Positions 1 through 7,776 of a stretch of 64,000 bases of DNA are shown one piece after another. A program made the position numbers and the translations under genes. Within the stretch, counting starts at the first letter, position 1, and each line of letters starts with the position of its first letter. Where the stretch lies: positions 992,001 through 1,056,000 of the forward strand of contig OZ244836.1 in NCBI GenBank assembly GCA_965220645.1. Direction: 5' to 3'. Below the pieces are notes generated by a model. The model ran no database searches. It was given only the letters and a program-made list of their open reading frames with translations, and was not told the DNA's origin. The stretch is from Aldehydirespirator sp965220645. GTDB lineage: Bacteria > Actinomycetota > Acidimicrobiia > Acidimicrobiales > Aldehydirespiratoraceae.

Positions 1-174
1 CCAAAGGTGTCCGGACCTGACCGGCGCCTCCATGCCCGACAGGCGCGGCGACCCGTCGGCCTGCCGGGTGCCCATGATCGCGTGCCGGTGGCTCTCGAGT
101 CTCGCGCGCACCCGGCGGGCCAACGTCGGGTCGGCGTGTTCGAAGTCGGCCCACGACACCGTGTCTCCGGCCAT
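1..174 (-). CDS. Pyridoxamine 5'-phosphate oxidase-family protein, N-terminal fragment (cut by window edge)
   Basis: A minus-strand frame opens with ATG at 174-172 and stays open to the window edge, giving 58 residues. The sequence includes a stretch reading HAIMGTRQADGSPRLSGMEA. This matches the first beta strands of the PNPOx-like split-barrel flavin-binding family, which typically read '..TxRxDGxPRxxP..'. Members bind FMN or F420 or act as heme or stress proteins, so the exact role is open without the rest of the gene. The gene diverges from the flavodoxin-fold gene that starts at 217. Confidence 0.6.
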   Translation of the reverse strand, partial: MAGDTVSWADFEHADPTLARRVRARLESHRHAIMGTRQADGSPRLSGMEAPVRSGHLW

Positions 175-216
175 GACGCCAATCTAGGCCATTGCCGCGG
201 TGGCTACCCTCTGGCT

Positions 217-729
217 GTGCGATTCGTGGTGTTGCACGCCCATCCTCAGGAAGACTGCTTGAACGTCGTGCTGCGCAACCGCGTGGCCGAGACGCTGGAA
301 CGCGCCGGCCACGACGTGCGGATCGTGCGGCTCACGCAGGGCGAGTCGATCAACGGGGCAGGCGTATCCGGCGCTGAGGGCCTCGTGTTCGTCTATCCCA
401 CCTGGTGGGGCGGCTTGCCGGCGCCGATGCTCAACTGGGTTCAGCGCGAGCTCGCCGCGTGGATCGATGGGGCTGCGGACCGGGCGACCTCGCCACTGCG
501 CACCGTGCGGCACTTGGTGGCGGTGACCACCCACGGCTCCTCGAACTGGGTGAACCGGCTCCAGGGCGAGCCGGGGCGCCATCTCCTGAGACGCTCGATC
601 GCCCGCTTGTGCGCCCCGGGCACGAGGTTGCGATGGGTGGCGCTCTACGGGGTGGACCAGAGCAGCCCGGCGGAGGTGGCGGCCTTCGTGGACCGTGCCG
701 CCACCGAGATGGCCTCCATCGCGGCTTGA
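217..729 (+). CDS. Flavodoxin-fold NAD(P)H oxidoreductase (NQO1/KefF-like)
   Basis: The 170-residue product begins with a Rossmann-like strand followed by HAHPQEDCLN, the phosphate-binding loop typical of the flavodoxin_2 (NAD(P)H:quinone reductase, modulator of drug activity B) family. Near residue 55-75 it has VYPTWWGGLPAPMLNWVQRE, the usual second flavin-contact region of that family. I chose GTG at 217 because homology starts there and the frame further upstream runs against the divergent PNPOx-like gene. The likely role is FMN- or FAD-dependent two-electron reduction of quinones or similar acceptors in the cytoplasm. The physiological substrate cannot be told from sequence. Confidence 0.75.
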   Translation: MRFVVLHAHPQEDCLNVVLRNRVAETLERAGHDVRIVRLTQGESINGAGVSGAEGLVFVYPTWWGGLPAPMLNWVQRELAAWIDGAADRATSPLRTVRHLVAVTTHGSSNWVNRLQGEPGRHLLRRSIARLCAPGTRLRWVALYGVDQSSPAEVAAFVDRAATEMASIAA

Positions 730-755
730 GCCACGCTCGCGGCAGTGGCGGGTGC

Positions 756-1142
756 TCAGCGAGCTGCTACGACGGCGATCTCGACCTTCCACGCCGGCTG
801 GACCAGCTCGGGAACGACCAACAGCGTGGAAGCGGCCAGGCGGCCGCCGAGGAACCGGTCTCGCTCGGCCATCACCGATGCGAGGTCCTGTCCGGGCACG
901 ACGTAGGTGGTGACCGACACGATGTCGCTCGGCCCCATGCCGGCTTCGGCGAGTATGGCCGAGATGTTGCCCCACACGTCGCGGGCCTGCCCGGCTACGT
1001 CATCGGCTATCGACCCGTCGGATCGGGTGGCCACGATCCCCGACGTGTGCAGCCACTTCTCCGCTCCGGTGGTGACCACTGCGTGGGCGTAGCGCGCGGC
1101 CGGCGGGGCGATTCCCTCCGGTTCGACTGCATGCGATCCCAT
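756..1142 (-). CDS. RidA/YjgF/YER057c-family protein
   Basis: The 128-residue product has the length and layout of the Rid family, trimeric proteins that in the RidA subgroup hydrolyse reactive enamine/imine intermediates. Visible landmarks are LHTSGIVATRSDGSIADDV near the N-terminus, a central VTTYVVPGQDLASVMAERD segment and a C-terminal VEIAVVAAR strand. The start is ATG at 1142. The open frame continues upstream only because it runs into a dispersed repeat. The arginine that precedes the C-terminal 'LP' motif in hydrolytic RidA proteins appears to be valine here (STLLVVPELV), so this may be a non-hydrolytic Rid subgroup. Its neighbours are flavin and F420 oxidoreductases, which fits a role beside amine catabolism. 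Confidence 0.8.
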   Translation of the reverse strand: MGSHAVEPEGIAPPAARYAHAVVTTGAEKWLHTSGIVATRSDGSIADDVAGQARDVWGNISAILAEAGMGPSDIVSVTTYVVPGQDLASVMAERDRFLGGRLAASTLLVVPELVQPAWKVEIAVVAAR

Positions 1143-1165
1143 CACAGCCGATCGTAGGTCGCGCG

Positions 1166-1290
1166 GAGGCCGAGCGGGTAGGCGGCACCAATGCCAGGAA
1201 TTCGCGCGTTGCTGAGCGAGGCCGTGGCCCGAGCGGCCCGTGAGCGCAGCGAACAAGAGCGGGAAACGCTACGCCGCGCTGCGACACGGC
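1166..1290 (+). repeat. Dispersed repeat, copy A
   Basis: This is one of four loci in the window with the same element, of about 115-130 bp. It opens with a GAGGCCGAGCG block, has a highly conserved core at 1216-1265 (containing GCCCGTGAGCGCAGCGAACA), and ends with a CTGCGACACGG block. It lies between the RidA-like gene and the LLM oxidoreductase and lengthens spurious open frames on both strands. Other copies are at 24230-24316 (two cores), 43991-44103 (inverted) and 63068-63196. Confidence 0.8.
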
Positions 1291-1338
1291 GTCACCCGCC
1301 TGCGGCGTCACTTGGAAGCTGTGAGACAATTTGCGGCT

Positions 1339-2364
1339 GTGACCCAGCGCATGGCTCTCTACTTTCAGGACAAGCACCCCATCGGCTACGAGATCGAGAT
1401 GGCCCGCTACGCAGAGGAGCGGGGCTTCAGTGAGATCTGGCAGGGCGACACCCGCTTGGCTCGCGACTGCGTGGTGATGATGAGTGCCCTGCTGGCGTCC
1501 ACCGAGAGGATGCGTATCGCCAGCGGCGTGCTGCCCATCTACACCCGCAACCCGGCTGTGATAGCGGCAACTTGGAGCACGATGCACGAACTCGGCGGCC
1601 CTGCGCCTGACGGGGGCAGCCGGGTGATGTTGGGGCTGGGCGCCTGGTGGGAGCCCATCGCCGGGCGGGTTGGAGCGGGTCGTCGCAAGCCTCTCACCGC
1701 CATGCGCGAGTACGTCGAGGCGATCCGGGCCTTGTTCACGATGGAGGAGATCAGCTACGAGGGAGAGTTCGTCCACCTCGACCGGGTGGCTCTAGACGTG
1801 GCCTACGGCGACACGTCGCCCCGCGACATCCCGATCTACATCGGTGCCACCGGTCCGAAGATGCTCGAACTGACGGGTGAGATCGCCGACGGGGCCATGC
1901 TCAACTACGTGGTGTCGACCGACTACATCCGCGACGCGGTGGCCCGGGTCGGGGCCGGGGCGGCGAAGTCGGGCCGCACCATCGACGACATCGACCGGCC
2001 GGAGCTGTTGATCTGCTCGCTGTCGGACGATGACCCGGACGCGGCGCTGCTGACCGGCAAGTCGCTGGTCGCCTACTACCTGGGAACCGAGCCCCACATC
2101 ATGGCCGCCTCCGGTGCCGATCCTGAGCTCATCGAGCGGGTCCAGGAAGTAGTCGGCTGGCCGGCCACTGAAGCCGACTACTACAAGGCCGCTCCCCTCA
2201 TCGGCGATGACCTGGTGCGCGGCATCATGGCTGTGGGCAGCGCATCGGAGTGCCGGGACACGGTGGCGGCGTTCATCGACGCCGGTGTCACCTGCCCGGT
2301 GCTGTACCCGCTGATGGACGACATGAAGCCGGTAATCGACAGATTCGCCCACTGGTCCCCCTGA
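1339..2364 (+). CDS. LLM-class F420-dependent oxidoreductase
   Basis: The 341-residue product is a TIM-barrel protein of the bacterial luciferase-like monooxygenase superfamily. The N-terminal strand is MALYFQDKHPIGYEIEMARY. It is followed by AEERGFSEIWQGD, a barrel segment with RIASGVLPIYTRNP, the MLGLGAWWEP turn and DIPIYIGATGPKMLELTGE, which are the usual flavin and cofactor-contact regions of the F420-dependent branch. The substrate is unknown. I placed the start at GTG 1339; ATG 1351 would also fit the alignment. The dispersed repeat sits just upstream. Two other paralogues lie in this window (13856 and 42951), so the organism probably makes F420. Confidence 0.85.
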   Translation: MTQRMALYFQDKHPIGYEIEMARYAEERGFSEIWQGDTRLARDCVVMMSALLASTERMRIASGVLPIYTRNPAVIAATWSTMHELGGPAPDGGSRVMLGLGAWWEPIAGRVGAGRRKPLTAMREYVEAIRALFTMEEISYEGEFVHLDRVALDVAYGDTSPRDIPIYIGATGPKMLELTGEIADGAMLNYVVSTDYIRDAVARVGAGAAKSGRTIDDIDRPELLICSLSDDDPDAALLTGKSLVAYYLGTEPHIMAASGADPELIERVQEVVGWPATEADYYKAAPLIGDDLVRGIMAVGSASECRDTVAAFIDAGVTCPVLYPLMDDMKPVIDRFAHWSP

Positions 2365-2489
2365 GCCTCAGGCTGACTGGTCGCACCCCTTCCGTCGCTT
2401 TCTTTGCGCTTTCCGGCGCAGCGAGCCGAAAATTGCATAGAAAATATTGAAATATCATATTATCGTCTCGCGATGGTACTATCTTGACC

Positions 2490-3434
2490 ATGTCGCACGG
2501 CTCGCTCGGACCGGACGCATCGTCAGCGGAGAGCCGAGTGTTCGCCCTGATGGCGGAACAGTATGGGCTCGTCTCCCGGGCGCAGGCGCTTGAGGCTGGG
2601 CTGACCCAGCACAACATTCGCTGGAGAGTGCGCAAGGGACAATGGGTGCGAGCGGCGTACGGCGTGTATCGGCATGCGGCTGTCCCCGCCACTGCGCAAT
2701 CCGAGCTACTCGCACCCTGCCTGGCTCACGACGCTCTCGCAAGCCACCGTTCCGCGGCCGCCGTGCACGACATCGACGGATATCGACTCGACCGGGTGGA
2801 GCTTGTTGTCGCGGAGCGCAGTGTGCGGCGCGTACCGGGAGCGATGCTCCACCACTCTCGGCAGATGCATCTAGCCCGTCCAGTCGTCCGGAAGGGGATT
2901 CCCGTGACGGGGCTGTCCAGGACCGTGTTGGACCTGGCCGCAGTGACCAGTCGGAAGCGCCTTGATCGCACCATCGACGCCGTCTTGCGGGATAGACGCC
3001 TGCGGCTTAGCGACCTGTGGGCAGTACTCGTGTCTCACGCAAGGTCGGGTCGGAACGGTTCCGCTGCGCTCCGAGCCGCTCTCGAAGTCCGGTCCGGCGA
3101 GGGCGGTGTGCCGCTCAGCGACTGGAGCCGAATGGTGGCCGAGCTGTTGGGGGACGCCCGACTGCCTCGCCCGGTCTTCGAGTACCGAATAGTGGACCGA
3201 AGCGGATCGCTGGTTGCCCAGGTGGATCTCGCCTATCCGGCTGAGCGACTGGCGATCGAGCTCGACAGCGTGCGATGGCACTTCAATCTGGAGTCCTTTG
3301 TGGCTGATCCCAGACGGCGTAATCAGCTGTCCGTTGCCGGGTGGACGGTGCTCACGTTCACCTGGGACGACTACGCCAAGCGGCCCGAGGCACTCTGCGC
3401 AACGGTCGCCAGAGCGCTCCGACAAGCAGCCTGA
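2490..3434 (+). CDS. AbiEi-type N-terminal domain plus DUF559 (Vsr-like) domain protein
   Basis: The 314-residue protein has an N-terminal winged-helix region (about residues 12-60) with SRAQALEAGLTQHNIRWRVR and GVYRHAA, as in the AbiEi antitoxin_4 domain. Its C-terminal DUF559 region includes QVDLAYPAERLAIELDS near residue 250 and NQLSVAGWTVLTFTWDD near 280. That region is related to the very short patch repair endonuclease fold, and the D...E.D residues are kept. Such proteins are frequent, mobile and uncharacterised in Actinobacteria; a DNA-binding or nuclease role is inference. A TTG two codons upstream is also open. The 60 bases before the start are markedly AT-rich (tracts such as AAAATATTGAAATATCATAT), unlike neighbouring DNA, which suggests transfer or a strong promoter. 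Confidence 0.75.
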   Translation: MSHGSLGPDASSAESRVFALMAEQYGLVSRAQALEAGLTQHNIRWRVRKGQWVRAAYGVYRHAAVPATAQSELLAPCLAHDALASHRSAAAVHDIDGYRLDRVELVVAERSVRRVPGAMLHHSRQMHLARPVVRKGIPVTGLSRTVLDLAAVTSRKRLDRTIDAVLRDRRLRLSDLWAVLVSHARSGRNGSAALRAALEVRSGEGGVPLSDWSRMVAELLGDARLPRPVFEYRIVDRSGSLVAQVDLAYPAERLAIELDSVRWHFNLESFVADPRRRNQLSVAGWTVLTFTWDDYAKRPEALCATVARALRQAA

Positions 3435-3464
3435 GCCCGCTGAAGCATTCCGCAGGCAGTCCAG

Positions 3465-3625
3465 GGCAGCATTCTTCGCGATTTTGGCGGCATATGCCGC
3501 TTGGTGCGAAGATTCGGTGTGGGACTGGCTGGCGAGCCGTCGCTCGGGCGGGATTCGGCAGCTTTCTTCGCGATCTTCGGCGGTATGCGCCGTTTGGTGC
3601 GAAGATTCGGTGTGGGACTGGCCGG
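3465..3625. repeat. Pair of palindromic REP-like repeats (period 92 bp)
   Basis: Two diverged copies of a roughly 69-bp unit lie at 3465-3533 and 3557-3625. Each can fold with an outer stem TCTTCGC/GCGAAGA around an inner hairpin. The inner hairpin is the GCGGCATATGCCGC palindrome in copy 1 and GGCG/CGCC around a GTATG loop in copy 2. The stems survive while the sequence between them changes. Each unit ends with the shared stretch GATTCGGTGTGGGACTGG. The repeats fill the gap between the DUF559 gene and the amidohydrolase. Confidence 0.75.
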
Positions 3626-3643
3626 ATCGCTAGCGTCTTGGGG

Positions 3644-5023
3644 GTGACCGGCCTGCTCATCCACGGCGGTGCGGTGGTTACGGTCGACGACGCCGGGACG
3701 GTCCACGACCCGGGGTGGGTGTACGTCAGCGGCAACCGTGTGGACCAGGTGGGCTCCGGGGAGCCCCCGCCGAGTCGCCTGCGTCAGGCCAAGGAGGTGA
3801 TCGATGCCACTGGGTGCGCGGTGATGCCGGGTATGACGAACGCCCACACCCACCTGTTCCAGGCGTTCTTCCGGGGCTTGGCCGATGACAAGACCCTGCT
3901 TGACTGGCTGCGTGACTGCATCTGGCCCGCCGCCGTCCACCTCGACGCCGACATCGCCCAGGCCGCAGCCCTCGCCGGGCTAGTCGAGAACCTGCGGGGC
4001 GGGGCCACCACGGTCATCGATCACCAGTACATCCACACCGACGAGGCGATCAACGATGCCGTGTGCCGGGCTGCCGACGAGTTGGGGGTGCGCTTTCTGC
4101 TGGCCCACGGCTGGGCCGACCGCAACTACCACCCGGCGCTGGAGCAGACGGCCGAGCAGGCTGTCGCCCGGGCGGACGACGCTCGCCGCCGCTGGGACGG
4201 TCGCCACGAGGACCGCATCCGAGTGGAGCTTGCGCCGCTGATCCCGTGGGGATGCTCGGACGAAGCCATGCGAGCCACGGTGGCCGCAGCCCGCAACTGG
4301 GGCCGTGGCACCCACATCCACTGCGCCGAGACCGCGGTCGAGGTGGACATGAGTCTTGAGGAGCGGGGGGTGCGCCATGTGACTTGGCTCGATTCGCTGG
4401 GCGTGCTCGGCCCCGACATGCAGTTGGCCCACAGCGTTTGGGTCGACGACGACGAACTCGACCTGATCGCGCATTCCGGCTCGGTGGTAGTGCACTGCCC
4501 GGTGTCGAACATGTACCTGGCCTCGGGTGTGGCCCCAGTGATCGATATGCGGGCTCGGGGGATCACGGTGGCGCTGGCCAGCGACGGTCCCGGCAGCAAC
4601 AACCGCCAGGACATGTTCGAGGTGCTCAAGGCCACCGTGCTCCTGCAGAAGGTGCACCACCTAGACGCTCTGGTGCTCCAGCCTGAGGAGGTGCTGCACA
4701 TGGCATGCCGGGGGGGAGCAGCCGCATTTGGCATGCCGGATGAGTTCGGCGCGCTGGCTGAGGGTCAGCGAGCCGACCTGCTGGTCGTGAACCTGCGATC
4801 GCCGTTCGTCGCGCCGGTGCATCGACTGCCCAGCGCCCTCGTCTACAACGCCACTCCACGAGACGTGAGAGACGTAGTGGTCGACGGCCGCATCTTGTTG
4901 CGAGACGGCTGGCTGGTCATCGCCCACGAGCACCAGATCATGGCCAAGGCCGATGACGCCGCCCACCGCCTCTTCGACCGAGCCGGCATCGCCTCACGAG
5001 TGAACGTCGGTGGTATCAATTAG
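3644..5023 (+). CDS. TRZ/ATZ-family amidohydrolase (cytosine/8-oxoguanine deaminase-like)
   Basis: The 459-residue product carries the metal-dependent amidohydrolase signature. GMTNAHTHLFQAFFRG near residue 65 holds the HxH pair, THIHCAETAVE near 225 holds the third histidine and a glutamate, AHSVWVDDDE carries the fourth histidine, and ALASDGPGSNNRQD near 307 holds the metal-binding aspartate and the GSNN substrate loop. This pattern is typical of deaminases and dechlorinases acting on purine or triazine rings. GTG at 3644 is chosen because the VTGLLIHGGAVVTVDD beta-sandwich start follows directly. Its position in a molybdenum-hydroxylase neighbourhood makes an N-heterocyclic substrate plausible, but the exact one is unknown. 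Confidence 0.85.
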   Translation: MTGLLIHGGAVVTVDDAGTVHDPGWVYVSGNRVDQVGSGEPPPSRLRQAKEVIDATGCAVMPGMTNAHTHLFQAFFRGLADDKTLLDWLRDCIWPAAVHLDADIAQAAALAGLVENLRGGATTVIDHQYIHTDEAINDAVCRAADELGVRFLLAHGWADRNYHPALEQTAEQAVARADDARRRWDGRHEDRIRVELAPLIPWGCSDEAMRATVAAARNWGRGTHIHCAETAVEVDMSLEERGVRHVTWLDSLGVLGPDMQLAHSVWVDDDELDLIAHSGSVVVHCPVSNMYLASGVAPVIDMRARGITVALASDGPGSNNRQDMFEVLKATVLLQKVHHLDALVLQPEEVLHMACRGGAAAFGMPDEFGALAEGQRADLLVVNLRSPFVAPVHRLPSALVYNATPRDVRDVVVDGRILLRDGWLVIAHEHQIMAKADDAAHRLFDRAGIASRVNVGGIN

Positions 5024-5092
5024 GCGTTGCAGGTGTATCTCGTGCATTGGCCGCACGTTGGTAGTCTGCTGATCCCGGGACTCGGAGGTCAG

Positions 5093-5796
5093 ATGACTCA
5101 GGCTGCGGATTCTCAAGTCAAGGCGTTGGGGACAACGATACATATCTATCTTGCGAATGGTGATGCGGATGGTGTCTGGATAGTCGAGAAGAGTAATTGG
5201 ACCGGCAAAGCGCTCATGGCGACTCGGAGACGCTTTCGCGAGCTTCGAGCTAGATCAAGGCCGACATTAGGTACTTAGAGGCTCGACTCATCGAGTTGGC
5301 TAAACGGGCAGAGCGAGCTGAGTTGGCCAATAGCCAGAAGAAGTTGACGCATAGGCCGCTCTCAGAGAGAGATAGGGCAGAAGCCGAGGGCTTCCTTACA
5401 GAGATGCTGCTCATTTATCCCGTGCTCGGTGTACGAGTCTTTGTCCGAGCTGATGAAGAACCCTCAGGTGTTGATCGATTGCGTCTCGTTGGCAAGGACA
5501 CGAAAGCTGAAGGTAGAGAAACCGCGGATGGCTTTCTGGTCTTCAGTGGGTCGCTCGCCAGAGCTACTGAGGTTCCCTCCATCCACGCGGCTGGGACACA
5601 CTTGCGGCAGGTGCTTCTCGAAAAGGGCATCATGGTGGCTAAGGACAACCACCTACAACTCACGCGAGATTTCGTGTTCGCGTCACCCTCGACAGCAGCG
5701 ATGGTAATGCTCGGCCGTACAGCCAACGGTCGCACAGAATGGAAGAACAGCGACGGCCGGACCCTTAAGGATGTGCAGACGGCAGAGTTGGACTGA
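5093..5796 (+). pseudogene. GIY-YIG/DUF4357 nuclease remnant with internal deletion and frameshift
   Basis: The N-terminal part (ATG 5093, with VKALGTTIHIYLANGDADGV and NWTGKALMATRRRF) matches the start of GIY-YIG nuclease-family proteins with a C-terminal DUF4357. At about 5250 the frame changes. The reading resumes one frame over as KADIRYLEARLIELAKRAER, then EGFLTEMLLIYPVLGVRVF and a DUF4357-like tail ending at 5796. The stretch that should hold the GIY-YIG catalytic core, normally about 80-100 residues between these two blocks, is absent. I see this as one deletion that also shifted the frame. Codon use is less GC-rich than in the neighbours. No nuclease activity is expected. Confidence 0.75.
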
Positions 5797-5862
5797 CCCC
5801 GCGAACCCATGCGCTGACATGTTCGGCACTGGGAGTTGATGCCTTTGGTGTGAATCGCGAGA

Positions 5863-6936
5863 CTAGGACTCAGTCCGGCAAGGTGGACGCAGCGCTTGGA
5901 TTAGTTCGTCGGCGGTCTCGGCACCTCGTCGGCCGAGTCCGCAGGCGCAAGCGACGTTGACCTGCGCTCCTCGGGCGGCCTCGATGGTTAGAAGAAGCGC
6001 CTCAAGGCTCTCCAACGGGGGCTGCTCGTGGACGAAACCGGCCGCGAGCCGTGTAGAGGGCGGAAGCTCTAGGAAGCGCAACGCCTGGTACGCCGCCGGA
6101 TCCCGCGGCGGCGGTGAAGACCGGCGGCGAAGGGCAGGTGAATGTAGGCGAGCGCGTGCGACGCGGGCCAGCCGCTCAACAGATCGTTGGCGAGCCGACG
6201 AGCCGGTTGAAGTTGCTCGGGGCTATCAGGGCCTTGTTGTTGAGGTCGCCGTAGCAGAGGTGGAGTCCGACCGGGACCTGCTCGGGAAGCCTCCGCACTA
6301 GGTCGACGACTGGCCTGGCCGCGAGTGGAGCTGCGGCTCGCGGCAGCCGGTGGCCATGATCACCTCGAATGGGGCCCCGATCTGGAACAGCAGGTTCTCG
6401 GCGCCGGCTGCTTGCACCGTGTTCTCAGCCTCCCAGGCCAGGCAGGTGGCGAACGCCCGCGCATACCGCAGCGCTCTCGGCGTGTTGAAGACGGACACGG
6501 CCACGCCGAGCCCGACCTGCATGCGGAGCTCGGGCTCTCCGACGACGCCCTCAAGGGCTCAAAGTGTGTCCAGCTGCGGCAGCGAAGGTGTCGTAGCCAA
6601 GCTGGAGCCGTTCACTGAGTTCTGCGGAACTGACTTTGGGACGCGGCCGGATGGTCGAGTCCCAAAGTCGACCGGAAATCCCGGCTCGTTCATGGTGCCG
6701 GGGTCGACGACATCGAAGAGCGACGGCTCCTCGCTCAGCCGCCCGGCGAGTCCGGCTACCCACTGTGACCGGTCTCCGTTCGGGTACTGGTCGGACCGCT
6801 CGCCGATCTCGCCGTTGGGGAGCGCAATGAGTCGATCGCCGGCGAGCTTGCAAACCCGGGCCATATCCGACGCCTCGTCCTCATACGGCATCGAACCCAC
6901 CAGCAAGATCCGGCGTCGGCCGCCTTCGGCGCTCAT
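5863..6936 (-). pseudogene. MetE-like (cobalamin-independent methionine synthase-like) protein, degraded
   Basis: On the minus strand, successive frames give ordered pieces of one protein. The N-terminus has RRRILLVGSMPYEDEASDMA and IALPNGEIGERSDQYPNGDR (6936 to about 6650). Next come ELSERLQLGYDTFAAAAG (about 6630-6560), LFQIGAPFEVIMATG (about 6400-6350), VPVGLHLCYGDLNNKALIAP (about 6270-6210), ANDLLSGWPASHALAYIHLP (about 6190-6130), and finally LAAGFVHEQPPLESLEALLL and VACACGLGRRGAETADELIQ, ending at 5863. At least four frame changes and one in-frame stop separate them. The family assignment (the small UROD/MetE-like hypothetical proteins common in Actinobacteria) is from memory of motif style. 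It sits beside another broken gene. Confidence 0.65.
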
Positions 6937-7044
6937 CAGGTAGTGCTTAGTCGGACCGCGGTTGGCTTCGCCGAAGATCGCGGGGCAACCGCGCGGATGG
7001 GAGAAACTCACGGGGGAGCGCTAGCGTTTCTCCTTGTGCCGCTC

Positions 7045-7776
7045 GTGACTGCGTACCACCGCCCCGCGTCTATGCAGGAGGCGCTTGACCTGCTGAGTTC
7101 TCCCCAGCGGGTGGCTCTCGGCGGCGGGACGATGCTGAACGCCGACCGTGAGCCGTCCGACCTGGAGGCCGTGGACCTGCAGGCCCTCGGGCTCGACTCG
7201 ATCACCGCTCTAGACGGGGGACTCGTGCGCCTGGGGGCCACGGCTACCCTCGACAACATACGGCGCTGCGAACTGCTGCCCGACTCGTTGCGGGACCTGG
7301 CTCGTGCGGAGCAGCCGTCGACGATGCGGACGCTGGCCACCGTGGGCGGGCTCGTAGCCAAGGGTTCCGCCGAGAGCGTGCTGCTGGCGGCCCTGCTCGC
7401 TCATGAGGGTCAGGTAGAGCTAGCCAGTCCCGGCGATGCCGGGCCGTCGCAGCGGAGCCTGGCCGAGCTAGTGACGGTCGGACTCGCCCCGGGCTCCCTG
7501 ATCACCGCGGTGACCGTGGACCCCTCGGGCAGCACCGCAACCGCCAGCACCGGCCGCACTCCCGCCGACGTGCCCATCGTTGCCGCCTACGGACGCCGTA
7601 CCGAGGGCTTCGTGACCATGGCACTCACCGGAGTGGCCGACCATACGGTTCTGGTCGACGTGTACGACCCGACCGCAGGACTGGAACCCGCGGCAGACTT
7701 CAGGGGCAGCCGCGAGTACCGCCTCCACCTGGCCGGCACGCTCACCGCTCGGGTCATGCAGGAGCTGTACCCATGA
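7045..7776 (+). CDS. FAD-binding (CoxM/CutM-type) subunit of a molybdenum hydroxylase
   Basis: The 243-residue product follows the CoxM plan. YHRPASMQEALDLL leads to a VALGGGTMLNAD loop (the AGGT-type FAD pyrophosphate motif, residues about 22-32). An RLGATATLDNIRRCELLP segment follows, then MRTLATVGGLVAKGSAES, equivalent to the second FAD motif (ATIGGN) with N replaced by L. It is slightly shorter than the usual 270-290 residues. GTG at 7045 is chosen as the start; GTG 7036 is possible. Its stop overlaps the start of the large subunit by four bases, so the two are translationally coupled. It should shuttle electrons from the Moco subunit to an acceptor, but see the missing iron-sulphur ligands in that partner. 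Confidence 0.8.
   Translation: MTAYHRPASMQEALDLLSSPQRVALGGGTMLNADREPSDLEAVDLQALGLDSITALDGGLVRLGATATLDNIRRCELLPDSLRDLARAEQPSTMRTLATVGGLVAKGSAESVLLAALLAHEGQVELASPGDAGPSQRSLAELVTVGLAPGSLITAVTVDPSGSTATASTGRTPADVPIVAAYGRRTEGFVTMALTGVADHTVLVDVYDPTAGLEPAADFRGSREYRLHLAGTLTARVMQELYP

Noticed and set aside
184..975. A 263-codon minus-strand frame over the flavodoxin-fold gene and RidA end.
   Set aside because: It is a shadow frame with Arg/Gly-rich composition, overlapping two recognisable genes.
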